64,000 bases of DNA from Blastocystis sp. Blastoise (lineage: Eukaryota > Sar > Bigyra > Opalinata > Blastocystidae): positions 1 to 64,000 of the forward strand of contig JBBPEB010000025.1 in the NCBI GenBank assembly GCA_039096225.1, read 5' to 3'. Shown here piece after piece: positions 14,325-26,285 of this stretch. Within the stretch, counting starts at the first letter, position 1. Each line of letters begins with the position of its first letter. A model generated the notes under the pieces. That model was not told the DNA's origin. It saw only the letters and a program-made list of their open reading frames with translations, and did not search any database. The translations under genes and the position numbers were made by a program.

Positions 14325-17300
14325 TTATATTGAAATTTTATTACGAGTCATAAATACAGTATTTGTGATAACTGTATTAGAAGTCACAACCCTTTTATTA
14401 TTTCCTTCTTCTCCTTCCTTTTCCTATATACATAAATAATTGTTATATTAAAGAGAATATATATATACATACATTTTCTGGAACATATGAGTCATCAACT
14501 TTTGTTTGCCTATATTCATGAATATCTGCAATAATCAAATTATCTGGTTCAATATTACATATAGATATAAATTTTGGAAAATCTCGTTTTCTTTTTGATA
14601 AAATTTCATTTGAATCATTAATAATATAGAATAATCCTGTATTAGATATTCGTACTTCTGGATATTCATATTGTTTTATTATTACCAACGATCCTATTTG
14701 AATGTAGCAAAGTGATTTAATTAAATGTACCTTTCTTTCTCTTCCTTGATCATGTGTGAAATACATTATGTATGAGTTATCAGTGGTTTCAATCCCTTCA
14801 TCTATATCTGAACAAGTAAATATAACTGAATCGTTTATTAATACTTCTGAATAAAATGTCATAGTTATTCTTCTTAAATTATTAATTATAATATTACATA
14901 TGTTAGAATCAGTTAGAATATCATAAGGAACAATATCATTTTTATTTACATTATGGAACAGTATTTCTTTGAGTGACTCATCATTTGATGCTAGAATTAT
15001 GTTTATTATTTCTTTCATGTCATTATCAGATAAGTCAATTCTTTCTGATCCTCGAATTCCTTTAACGGTACTAATTTTGTTTCTATTAACTATAATGGTA
15101 TTGTAACTTTCACATACTAATTCCTTATTTGATATATCATCGTTAATAATAGATTCCTCTTCATTATATAGTTCTTTATTAATCTCTAGTTGCGTTTCAT
15201 CAGTTATATCATCACTTATATTAGTTGTTGTATTCATATCTGCTACTTCTCTTTCTATAATACGTCTAATAGACGACTCATTAAAATTCTTTCTTCCAAA
15301 AGAAATTCTTTTAAGAAAAGAATAAAACCTTTCTGATTGATAGGTAGATCCAGAGAAGATAGAACCAGAGTTTATTATTGAATAGTAAAGATGTTGTACA
15401 AGATGAATTTGAGTATTTAGAAGCTCCTTTGGTATCAAAAGCTCACACAAAAAGCAAAATATATTACATTGATCTCTAAACACTTCCAATAAATGCTTTG
15501 ATGTATTACCATGATATAGGTATACTTGACGTATTATTGTAGCTAAAGGGTCAATAAGTACAACAAGTGGTGAATCACTGGAATTAAAATCTAAAGTTAT
15601 TAATGGAAGAATACAAGAAGTGAAGAAAATCCTTGTGTGAGAGGACATGTTCCAAAATTTTTTTTCATTTAGAATATACCTAAACTCATATTCATTATCA
15701 TTATATAGTGTATTAATGGCTAAAATCCTGGAGTTAAGAATTGATATATTTTCATCTTTTAAACAAAATGTACTAAGAATTGATTCAGGGTTTAATGCCT
15801 TATTTTTAGATATCTTAGAAGTATAATCGGCTACATTGTAATGAAATAATAAATTTAAAATTAGAGTACAAATATTATTGAATAGATGCATGGGATCTAG
15901 TAAATAACTAGTAGATGCATCAAAGTATGCCAATGATTCGAAGATACCAGGATTATGTTTAATACCTAAGAAAGATCCATTTTCAGATGAATTGCATCTA
16001 TTCATATTTATTGTTTCTTGTGTTCTCTGTGAATATTCCTTTTCTTCAAAAGCATCATAGTATATACATTCATTAGGAAATTTGTCAATAATAGTATTAG
16101 TAGTAACAGGTAAATCATCTATAAGAGGAGTAGTTGGAGATATATTAGAATCATTTATGGCTACAAAAACAGAAGGATATAGAATTTCATTTATCTTTTT
16201 CTTATCTTCTGTTAAATGAATATATTTCTTTATACTCTTATAAGCACATTTTATACCTTCGTGAAAGCCTTCGTTCTTTCTATTCCAAGAAATCTCACAA
16301 TATCTACATGGGAATGTTGAAGAGGGTCCAGTAAAGCTTCCAACGCTTGTAATAGCCATACAATCCCCATAAACATTTAGTAGAACTGCTACAACTCGCC
16401 TTTTTTCAATTCGTTCATTAATAAATACATCCATTTCAATTCCAGATGATAGAAGAATTAACTCTTTCATAAGTAATGCAAGAACAGTATTAGATAGCGA
16501 TTCTTTTGTTATACAATATGTCCAGAATACTCTCTGATCATGTAATCTAGTATTATTATAATTTAATAATTTAAGAAGAATAGGAAAAGATGATTGATTA
16601 GTATCAGAGATAGGATTTGAAAAGACACAAATTCCATCACAAGTTAAATCAAAAAATAAGAAAATATCACCATTATTAATAACTTTATTCATATATTTGC
16701 GATAATTTTGTCCTAACATATATTCTGGAATTGTACTTGGCAAATGTTCTATTGGTATAGATAAATAGTATTGAATTTCCTCCTTCTTGTAATAACTAAT
16801 ATCTTGTATTAATGGTTTAGAAGACATCAAGTAACGTATACGTGGGATTAAAGGTATAACAGACACTTTTATGCCTTTATATAAATAAAATATTAATCAG
16901 AATAATGAAAGTTAATTTATATTCACATATAAATAGTGTATCATATACTATAAGAATATATATAAAACGTTATATATAATAAATAATATCTTGTATTGTC
17001 ATATATTATATGAAGAAAAGAAAATAAATATAATAGAAAGAATAATAATAAAAAGAATAATAGTAGTATAAATAGAAATGAATTATATATATATATATAT
17101 ACTTTTGCTTTCACTACATTCCTCGTTTTTACATTGAGTCTTTTCTTTATTAAGTAGATTTCTTCCTCCATTAAATGATACTAGTTCTTTACAATTATCA
17201 CATATGTAGATATTTTTATGTAGTGGAGTTTCAGAATGGCAAGAACAGTATTTCCGTATTATGTCCTGTCCATTCTTGGGAACAAAAAGTAATTCATGTT

Positions 17301-17748
17301 CAGGAACCAAAAGTTTTATGACATCATTTATTAGTTCGTATAGTTTCTTAATCTTCTCCGTACTTATTTTAAGCTGACACCAACAATCATAAACGAAATC
17401 TTCAATTCTTGAATTATCATTTATATTATTTTTTGATGATGGCTTCTAAATAGTTTAAAGAGAGTTATATGAAATAAAAAATATATAAAATAAAATATTA
17501 TAATGTTTTTAAAATACCGAATTTATAATTTTTTCCAAAAACAAATCAGATATTTGTTTAGTAGTGTTTGAGTTCACGTCTTCATCTGAATCTAATTCTT
17601 CCATCAAGTGAGAAGTTTCGATGATTATATTCTCTTCATGAAGAGAGACATGATCAGTTGAAATTGCTAAATATATAAATAAAATTAAAAGTCTCTTACA
17701 TCTACGTTTTGATGGAAACCCAGGAAGATCATATTGACGTCCTGTCAT
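14325..17748 (-). CDS. CACTA-like transposase A (element 2)
   Basis: Five exons are proposed: 17748-17700, 17666-17518, 17445-17103, 16865-14473 and 14423-14325, giving 1,010 aa. Introns are 33, 72, 237 and 49 bp. The start is the ATG at 17748 (MTGRQYDLPGF). An N-terminal Cys-rich segment (YCSCHSE, ICDNCKEL, CKNEEC) looks like a zinc ribbon. The core matches the Transposase_21/CACTA type: NVYGD near 16364, PCRYCE near 16310, LDPMHLFNN at 15875-15900 and the segment HLVQHLYYSIINSG to QSERFYSFLKR at 15310-15425. Candidate acidic catalytic residues are the Asp of YGD, the Asp of DPMH and the Glu of SERF; this is inference. Transposase B has the same exon order and intron phases. The third-intron acceptor is ambiguous by 9 nt, both in frame. 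No stop interrupts it, so it could be active. It is divergent from gene X across 1.2 kb. Confidence 0.82.
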
Positions 17749-17749
17749 T

Positions 17750-18972
17750 GTAATGTTGAATATAATTTTTTAATTTTTTCTGATTATTTCCTTTTTTTTC
17801 ATGGATAGAAATACTTTTATAACAATTATTCCCAATAATTTTGGTTTCTTAATGAAGTTCATGGTTATGTGTTAACAATTTTTGGAATTACATAAACTTA
17901 ATGTCGGCATGATTTTTATGATTGTAGATTATTTGAATGAAAAATTGATGCTTAATCTTTATTTAGGTAGTTAAACACAAAATAATGTTACAAATGCAAA
18001 TATTAGAGAATATTGGATTTATATTAGAATTAATTTATTGCTGATATTTCAAAATAGCCAAATTTTTCAATATGGAATAAGTTGAATTAAGTTTTTACTT
18101 TCATGGATAAATGATTAGAGAACATATTTACTTTCTATCTTGTTTTTTTCTTCTAATTATTTTCATAAATAAGCGTTTCAATATTAAATATTTCTTTATG
18201 AATAATTTGTTTACATAGAAATGATAATAATATATTTATATCTATATTAACAATTACAAGAATTCTTACTATATGATTCAAACTGTAAATTTAAGCAATA
18301 TGATATATTCTTATATGAATTCTCAAGATGTATATGGTTTAGTAGTATATACTATTATATACTAGAATATATTTTAATTATATTCTATAATATTTTTCAT
18401 ATTTTGTGTTAATAAATCTTTGAATATTTTTTATTTTATATATAGTTTAGATAGTATCTTACAACAATCATTTAATTAAATGAAATAATAAGAAAGTAAT
18501 TGAAAATACACAAAGAATTATATATATATATATATATATAATTCCTTTTATTATAGTAATTCTTCCTCTCATTTTTATTTCTAATTTAGATTGATTATTT
18601 ATATAATTTATTTTAACTTATATAGTTTTCAAATGAAAATAATATTATAAATGATAGTTTGTATACTATTAATATTATCATCTTCTTAATTGAATATCTC
18701 ATTTAAATACTAAGAAACATATTAACGTTGTTCTTATCTATATCCTGTATATTAAGTATATTATTAATAATACAAAATTGTATAATTTTCTTTTTGTTTG
18801 ATAAACCAATTTTTGCAACAAGATCATCAATTATAAGATTTACAGAAATAAATATATTACATAAATATAAATAAAATATATTTTAATAAAATTATTATAT
18901 TTGTTTTAAGACAAACAACAGAAAAATAAATAAAAAAAGATATATTTTTTTATCTTTAGCTTATCGTTAACC
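17750..18972. other. Divergent intergenic region between transposase A and gene X
   Basis: 1.2 kb with no coding segment I can support. It must hold the promoters of both genes. An AT dinucleotide run lies at 18519-18540. Confidence 0.5.
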
Positions 18973-19897
18973 ATGCAACAAAAGTAACATAAAACTATTT
19001 TATATAATGTTTATACTGGGAATTATAGAAATACTGCAAAAAAAAATGATATTGAAAGAGTAAAGAAATTTAAATTGAAACTGTTTGGAGCTTTTCATGA
19101 GTTTTATCGTTCGATACTATATCCTGAAATGTTAAGTATATTAATTATTAATTATATTACATTTTTAGAAACAAAAAAATGTCATTATTTGACATATGAC
19201 ATGGAAACATTCTTTCGGAAAGAAGCTCTCAAAAGAAATATAAATGTGTCAGCTAATAAAGCTTCGACAAAACAAATAAAGGTATATTATACTCTTATAT
19301 ATTAGACTTCAATACTATAATTTCTATTAAAAATTTATAGAATTGCTTAAAATACATACCCTATGTTATTAATGAAGGAGACTTAATAGATGCAAAGAAT
19401 ATGTTTATTGAAAATAATGGTAAAACACTTCTTGATGATGAAAATAAATTATTGGATATTATTTTAAAAATAGTAAAGGATTATATGTGTCAATATAAAA
19501 ATGTCGAATCACTAAGTGATTACGATATTATTAGATGTGTGAAAAAATCTCTTTATGATAAAAAGACTCATGGAGACTTTGCGTCTTCCTTTGGGTTTTT
19601 ATTACTAGATAAAGATGGATATAAAGTAGAAGATAAAAAAAAAATAAGAAGTGATTTTTTGGTATGTATTATATATTCTATATTAACACAAAAATTTAGA
19701 TGAATTATCATATATAGGTTTTGCAATGGAAAAGGAATCCAGATTTTTTTGATAAAACTACGTATGCGTATAAAACAAATTACGTAGTCATCGAAAGATT
19801 GCAGAATAGTTATGACAAACTTATGGAACACAGTCTTCGTCATTCACAAGTATATCCTATTGGCTATTTATTTTATTATTGTTTCTTTATTTTATAA
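18973..19897 (+). CDS. Accessory gene X of element 2, unknown protein
   Basis: Five exons, 18973-18983, 19029-19135, 19169-19281, 19341-19661 and 19718-19897, give 243 aa. Introns are 45, 33, 59 and 56 bp, all GT...AG with ATAG or TTAG ends. The start ATG encodes MQQK followed by NTAKKND after the first splice. The last exon may be wrong: a donor-like GTATAT at 19850 could splice it further. The sequence is basic and helical in feel, with HYLTYDMETFFRKEA, KNCLKYIPYVI, KSLYDKK and VIERLQNSYDKLM. I recognise no domain. Gene Y of element 1 has the same exon plan, length and short shared motifs (YDMETFFRK against CDMEVEVFLRK). Two-gene CACTA elements are known to pair a transposase with a DNA-binding helper; that role for X is inference from position. 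Confidence 0.7.
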
Positions 19898-20568
19898 AAA
19901 TCTAAAATAAGTTGACGCAGTTGAATCTCATATATATTTAAGATATAAATTGTTTTATATTTTATTATTATTATTCTATTAGGTTTTGTATATTATACTA
20001 TACTATAAAATATTTTCTTTATTTATAATTATCTTTATATAGTAATGAAATATACATTAGTTATGACGTCATGAATTCTTAGATCCTTAAAAACTTATTC
20101 ATTTATTATAATAATATATTTAAAATGTATGTATTATATATATATATATACTAATTTTCATTATTTTTATATAGATTTATTACAATTTGTAAATATAAAG
20201 CATTCTGAGTATATATCTTTTCATTTATTTTATTAATTCTTTTTATATAGATTCTTTTTGATTGTATAATTGCCCGTTACATTCAGTTTAATCTATTCTA
20301 TGTATATATATATATATATATTAAATATTTCTATACATTATTTATTTCATATAATTTATAGATCAGTTTTTCTTCCACAATAATATGAGCAGTGCCTTTA
20401 ATTGTATAAATATATTTATTATTGTATGATATACTATTACTATTTCTATTCATTCTTATTTTTATTTATATAGTTGATTAATATTTCTTTTATATGTTAA
20501 CTAAATATGAGTTATGTAATGCTCTTTAACAAAAAGTTGTTGTTATTATAAATTTTAGTTATAAATCA

Positions 20569-20802
20569 TTGTTTTGTTTGTTTTTACTAATGTTTATATT
20601 GATGTATATTAAAACTAAAAAAAAAACTATTTTTTTAATTAATAACTCTTTTAAAGAATATTCTATAGAATTCTGGAAATATTATATATTATCGTTAGCA
20701 ATAATTTTCCAGAAAAATCGTGATAATACTATTGGACTATTTTCATTATTTTATTGGTTAAATATCATTAATAAACTAATCATATTTTATGAAAGAACAT
20801 AG
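20569..20802 (+). CDS. Short hydrophobic ORF near the right end of element 2
   Basis: 77-codon ORF with an upstream acceptor-like ATTTTAG at about 20554. The initiation codon is not ATG at the track start; an ATG is available at about 20590. It is rich in Ile, Phe, Tyr and Lys (KEYSIEFWKYYILSLAIIFQ). It could be a further exon of gene X or chance. Confidence 0.2.
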   Translation: MFCLFLLMFILMYIKTKKKTIFLINNSFKEYSIEFWKYYILSLAIIFQKNRDNTIGLFSLFYWLNIINKLIIFYERT

Positions 20803-20880
20803 AAATTCTATACATCTGAAACAGTCTTAAAAATATTTAGCAACAATTTCTAGTTTGTCTTATTTTTAGTCCCATGAAAA

Positions 20881-20893
20881 ATGCCTACCAGTG
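20881..20893 (-). repeat. Terminal inverted repeat, right end of element 2
   Basis: Minus strand reads CACTGGTAGGCAT from 20893. It is followed on the plus strand by TAA (20894-20896), the partner of the TAA at 6775-6777. Confidence 0.8.
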
Positions 20894-20896
20894 TAA
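20894..20896. repeat. Target site duplication TAA, right copy (element 2)
   Basis: TAA immediately outside the right end of element 2, matching 6775-6777. It lies inside the intron of gene Y. Confidence 0.7.
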
Positions 20897-20936
20897 TATG
20901 TAATGATTTTAAGCTAAATAGGTAAATAATACATAC

Positions 20937-21260
20937 ATATATTTTCTTTTTTGAAGATGTATAAGATCCAGAATATCCAAGGTGTTTTACACAGAGTTTT
21001 CTCAAAAAGACTTCAACTTCCATGTCACAGGAATAATTATACGGTCCTAAAACAATTACAAAATAATAAAAACTTACAATACCACCATTAATCAAGTCTT
21101 CGAACCCTTTGAAAAAGGATTTGACTTGTTTAACTGTTCTTCGTTTTAGTCGATGAAGTGATTTCAATTTTTTCTTACCATGTGTTTTATTTTTATCATA
21201 AGTAACAGCAGAAATGGTTTCATCTGTTGATGAAATATCGCTAACCACTGATGAATTCAT
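20937..21260 (-). CDS. Accessory gene Y of element 1, 5' exons
   Basis: The start ATG is at 21260. Exons 21260-21083 and 21046-20937 are joined by a 36-bp intron (GTATTG...TTTTAG). The second exon ends at a GTATGT donor at 20936; element 2 lies 43 bp further on, inside this intron, so the gene continues at 6755. N-terminal part: Ser/Thr-rich (MNSSVVSDISSTDETIS), then very basic (KKKLKSLHRLKRRTVKQVK), then CDMEVEVFLRKLCVKHLG. The basic stretch suits nucleic-acid binding, but this is inference. Joined to the 3' exons it gives 239 aa. With a 14-kb insert in its intron, normal splicing of Y is doubtful. It is divergent from transposase B. Confidence 0.7.
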
Positions 21261-21473
21261 TTTTTTCGTCTGCTGATATAATAAAAAATAATTAACTGGT
21301 TAAAGAAAAACAACTAAAACACAACAGAATTATATTTTTGCGTAATATCCTATATAACCGTGATTTTTTGGAAATAATGGCCATAAATAAACAGATTCTT
21401 TTATTATTGGATCTTTCATACTATTTTCATAATAATCGTTTTCCACGTTCGAATATATATATGCAAATAAACA

Positions 21474-21674
21474 CTATTTTTTCAAAAATATAACATAATG
21501 CAGGCTATTGTAGTAATATCCTTTGTCATTTTTACTTATGTTAAAGAAACAATTATTGACTCTTAATACCATTTTCTTTACTTCATAAAACATGACAACC
21601 GTAAAGCATTTTAAAGCGCATAAAAAACCATCAGTGATTAGTACATATCTATCTATTTTTTGACCAGATTGCAT
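21474..21674 (-). CDS. Short ORF of unknown function between gene Y and transposase B
   Basis: ATG at 21674, TAG at 21474, 66 aa (QKIDRYVLITDGFLCALKCF, then NNCFFNISKNDKGYYYN). The frame stays open upstream to about 21760 with similar composition (CLFDYGCLWIHFFE), so an upstream exon is possible. No counterpart was seen in element 2. Composition is more protein-like than the surrounding DNA, but I recognise nothing in it. Confidence 0.35.
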   Translation of the reverse strand: MQSGQKIDRYVLITDGFLCALKCFTVVMFYEVKKMVLRVNNCFFNISKNDKGYYYNSLHYVIFLKK

Positions 21675-22414
21675 ATCAATTATAATTATATACTGTTTCA
21701 ATATTTTTAGAATCAATTCAAAGAAATGTATCCATAAGCAACCATAATCAAATAAACATTTTAATTAACACATTTAATGAAAGTATGTATAATAAAGTAT
21801 TATCAAAAATATCTAAACAATTAAATTTATTAATAAGCTTATTTCATTAAATTCTCAATTGATTATTTCATTTTATATAATATATAACTAACTAATTATC
21901 AGCTATCTATTGGTTTAACATCTTATAGCCAATATATATTGTATACTAGTTAAACTTTTATTATATTTCATTACATGAATCTTCATATGTTGTCTATAGC
22001 CCAGGATATTCGCAAAAATAGCGTTATACTTCGCCAAATTATTGAAATAGCAGTATAAATAATAAGCTTTTATATTTCCATATCATATATTATTCATTTT
22101 AACCATTATATACATATATCGTATTTATATAATAAGGTATTATATAGTAAATACTCTAGCAATTGCTTTTTTGTAATATTATAATTTAGAATATATTACT
22201 ATTACATAATAAATATCTAACTTTATATAAATATCCATAATTAAATTATTATTATATATTTCAGAGCAAATAAAAATGAATTGTAATCAATATATTTATT
22301 TAGATTAGTTTCTAATATAAATAATAATTATATTTATATATTATTGCTTTTTATTTATAAACTGTGCTATTTTTACTTCTTATATGCATTATTTAAATAT
22401 TACTATATATATAG

Positions 22415-25408
22415 AATAAAGCAACGATTTATGGATCAAAATCAATTAAAGATGAATTAGAAGATGAAGCCTATAAGCTGTGGGTAACGCTGGAACTTCC
22501 ATATGAAAAATTCCATGATATTTTAGTTTATACAAATTCAACGTTCAAATTGGTAGATAGTAGTTATAGTACACTTCTGAATAGCAATTATGACTCACAA
22601 ACATACATCAGAAGCATTAGATCTAAACAATTCTTCTTTCCAGCTTCATTGAGACTTTATATATGTCCTGAATGTTTAAAAATTACAAATGCTACATCTT
22701 CTAGAAACAGCCTATCTTACGACGATATTAAATGTTTCGAGCATAACGATATTTCAGATGATAGTATATATATATAATGATATTTAAGTATCTTAATAAA
22801 TACTTAATAAAATTGTACTATTCACTATATTCTATAGAAATATATCATACAACAATACTTCCTATTATCCCACGAATAAAAAGACTTCTTTCTAATGCTG
22901 ATCTTCTAGAAGATATATCGTTTTACAAGAAGGACGATATAATGCAACTGCTAAGTCTTCATAGTCATGAAGACTATTATATTCAAACATCAGAGATGGA
23001 TACTCGTAACATAACACAAAATACATTAGTTGATATCCCTTATTTCTTTTATGGTTCTACATTTTATAAATATACGCAACCTCTTGTAGAAAAAGGCGAT
23101 ATTTTCCTCTTTTTTTCTGTGACTTCTGATGGGATAACTGTATTTAATAAACCTCAAAAGGAAGAAAATAAATCCAGTTATCCTATAACTCTTAAACTTC
23201 TTAATTATAACCAGCAACGGAAATATGATCATCGAAAATTATGGTGTTATGCATGCCCCACGAGTAATATGATCTCTCCCTTAATTGATATACTTAGCAG
23301 CGAGTTTCAACTTTTAAATGAAGGCTTAGATATTTATATAGATAGCATTCAACAAACAAAACGGGTAATAGGAATTCTACTCAATGTATATGGAGATTAC
23401 CCTGCAGTCTCAAAAATGGTAAACACACCTTCATCTTCAAGTGTACACCCGTGCCGTTTTTGTAGAATGACAGTACGTAGATCTAGAGATTCTGCATTTC
23501 ATGAAGGAATCAAGTGTTGTTATGAAGAATCTCGAGAATTCAGAATTTCAGATGAAGGAATAACAACATTTTTTATACCAACTTATTGTCCAAATGATCC
23601 TATGAATACAAACAACATTATAGTAGATTACATCGATGAATCAAATATTGATGCAAATATGTGTGTATCCTTATCATCACCATTAGAGATTCCTTCATCA
23701 AGCATATATAGTGACTCGTTAACATTATATAGTCCTGTTCTTCGTTCATCTGAATCATCTTCTTCAATAATACCTGGAACAAATGAAGTGAGTCCAGAAG
23801 AAAGAAATCTAGGATTCAGTAAACTTACATACTTCAATATACTTCAATCATGTTCCCTTGATCCAATGCACTTAATAAATAATGTAGCTACATCACTCAT
23901 GGAGTACCTATGGAATTATCCAAAGACAAACGCTTATTCCAAATTAAAATATACTATGTCTCAAAATGAAATGCAAGACTTCATTACAAGAATATCGCTA
24001 AATGAGGAAAATAAGAAGATTATTATGGAAAGAATAAAAGATATGAATATATTATATGATACTGATATGTATCAACTTATATCTATTCTAAATGACTTGA
24101 ACTTCTATTCATCAACATCACATACACGTATTCTTCTTTTTTCAACAGTATTTCCTATCCTTCTATCTGATTTTACTTATGAAGATTCACCTTTAATACT
24201 AATAATAGAAATATTTGGTTCTCTTATTAGTGATATAATGAGAATTAATCCAATAACAGAAAAGGATAATCTACTCACTTTTGAGAAGAAATGTATTCAA
24301 TTCGTATCCATAATTGAATCTATTCTACCTTCTGCTTTAATAACAACTCAAATTCATAGTATAAAGCATTTAGCGTCATGTATCAGGGACTGTGGTTCTC
24401 TTTTCTATACTTCGACTTGGGAAGCAGAAAGATCATATCGTAATATCAAGAGAATAACTAAAGGAACAAAATCGTTTAATGAGTCAGTAATAATCAAAGT
24501 TCAGGATCAAGAATCAATACAGATACATATAGCACCTCAGATATCTTCTACTACTGCTGATAACAATACAAATGACGGTAGATTTACATCCTTACAACAT
24601 AAAGAGATTCTAATTAAAGATAATCCAGAAATAAAATCATTTAAAGGTAAAGAAAGCCACTCTCTGCCAAATATCATAGACAGAGATAAACTTGCAATAA
24701 TATTATTATTATCTTCTAAATGCTCTTCTTTAATTCAATCCAAGCTTTTTTCGGAAGTATTTCATGAGTCAGACACTCCTTATAGAAGAGAAGAGATAAT
24801 AAGAAATAACATAGATATCCAAACCAAATTGCTTGATAAATTTAAATTACTGAGAAAATATTGTTATGATTCTGTTATAGTGAATAATAATATTCTATTC
24901 AGAGTATATAAAGGATTAACAGAAGGAGCCAAAAATAATTCATATATATTAAGAATCTCCCCAATCCAGTCTAATTCTGGAGACTTTGTAATGCATCCTT
25001 TTTTGTATAGTATACTATCTTTCATACAAATAGAAGACGTATTAATATTAAAGTTGCATAAGTATCCTGTTTCAAACTACAGTCAATCAAGACTATATGC
25101 ATACTTTATTAATCGTTCTAAAACAATTACATCCCAACTAGAGACAGATTACGAATACTTTCTTTTAGACTCAATGAAACCATTTAATATTATATGTGTA
25201 GATTTCGGTATATCGAAAGAAATAACTAATGATATCAACGGTGAATATGTAAGTAATCTATTGTATTTCAATATATATATAATTTCTATAGATAGGAGAG
25301 AATAATAACAACAACTCAACTTTGAAGAAGATAAATAGAAAGGATTCATATGTTGTATCTGTTTTTATACCATACAAAGCAATTTTATATGAAGATGATA
25401 ATAACTAA
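22415..25408 (+). CDS. CACTA-like transposase B (element 1), first exon uncertain
   Basis: Supported exons 22415-22763, 22838-25248 and 25292-25408 give 958 aa; introns are 74 and 43 bp. Exon lengths and phases track transposase A (349/2411/117 against 343/2393/99). Core motifs: NVYGDYPA with Asp at 23395, HPCRFCRM at about 23450, LDPMHLINN with Asp at 23860, HSIKHLASCIRDCG and TWEAERSYRNIKR with Glu at 24427. The N-terminal Cys cluster is reduced to ICPEC and KCFEH compared with A. The exon at 22415 follows an acceptor (TATATATAG) and lacks a start. A candidate upstream piece ends at 22052 (IRKNSVILRQIIEIA, donor GTATAA), which would need a 362-bp intron. No stop interrupts the visible exons. 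Assigned to the CACTA/Transposase_21 type from these motifs and the element ends. Confidence 0.8.
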
Positions 25409-25523
25409 ATTTTTTTAATTATGTTTCAATGTTTATTATAACTTTCTAATTTATATAATAGTCTATTCCTGTTATATTAAAAAATTGTATTTCTTTATCT
25501 ACATTCTTTGTTTTGTTATAAAA

Positions 25524-26285
25524 TAAGTAGATGTTATAAGGTATAAGTAGATTTTATAAGGTATAAGTAGATATTATAAGGTATAAGTAGATATTATAAG
25601 GTATAAGTAGATATTATAAGGTATAAGTAGATATTATAAGGTATAAGTAGATATTATAAGGTATAAGGTATAAGTAGGTATAAGTAGGTATAAGTAGGTA
25701 TAAGTAGGTATAAGTAGGTATAATAAGATATAAGTAGGTATTATTAGGTATAAGTAGGTATAAGGTATAAGTAGGTATAAGTAGGTATAAGGTATAAGTA
25801 GGTATTATTAGGTATAAGGTATAAGTAGATATTATTAGGTATAAGGTATAAGTAGATATTATTAGGTATAAGGTATAAGTAGGTATAAGTAGGTATAAGT
25901 AGGTATAAGTAGGTATAAGTAAGTATAAGGTATAAATAGGTATAAGTAAGTATAAGGTATAAGTAGGTATAAGTAAGTATAAGGTATAAATAGGTATAAG
26001 AAGGTATAAGGTATAAGTAGGTATAAGTAAGTATAAGGTATAAATAGGTATAAGAAGGTATAAGGTATAAATAGGTATTAGAAGGTATAAGAAGTTATAA
26101 GGTATAAGAAGTTATAAGGTATAATAAGTTATAAGGTATAAGAAGTTATAGGGTATAATGTATTATACGTTATAAGAAGGTATAAGAAGGTATAAGAAGG
26201 TATAATAAGGTATAAGGTACTAGAAGATATTTTGTATAATGTATAAGGTATAATGTATAAGGCATTATAAAGTATAAGATATAAG
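25524..26285. repeat. Minisatellite of GGTATAAGTA-type units
   Basis: Starts as 20-bp units (TTATAAGGTATAAGTAGATA) repeated about seven times to about 25665, then breaks into 10-bp GGTATAAGTA units, then variants (AGGTATAAGAAGTTATA). It begins about 115 bp after the transposase B stop codon. It is tandem with no unique spacers, so it is not a CRISPR. Confidence 0.95.

Larger units (their letters stand above)
6778..20893. mobile_element. CACTA/EnSpm-like DNA transposon, element 2, nested in element 1
   Basis: The ends are inverted copies of CACTGGTAGGCA (6778-6789 and 20893-20882) with a TAA duplication; the length is 14,116 bp. It carries transposase A on the minus strand and accessory gene X on the plus strand, divergently transcribed, plus a 7.5-kb left arm with a low-complexity RGG-box ORF. 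Gene order and orientation mirror element 1, so it lies inverted within it. It sits in the intron between the second and third exons of gene Y; removal with one TAA leaves a 62-bp intron of ordinary size. The proteins of the two elements are similar but clearly diverged, so these are two families rather than two recent copies of one. Confidence 0.8.

Noticed and set aside
25524-26285. CRISPR-like array
   Set aside because: Repeats are directly tandem with no unique spacers, and the host is a eukaryote.
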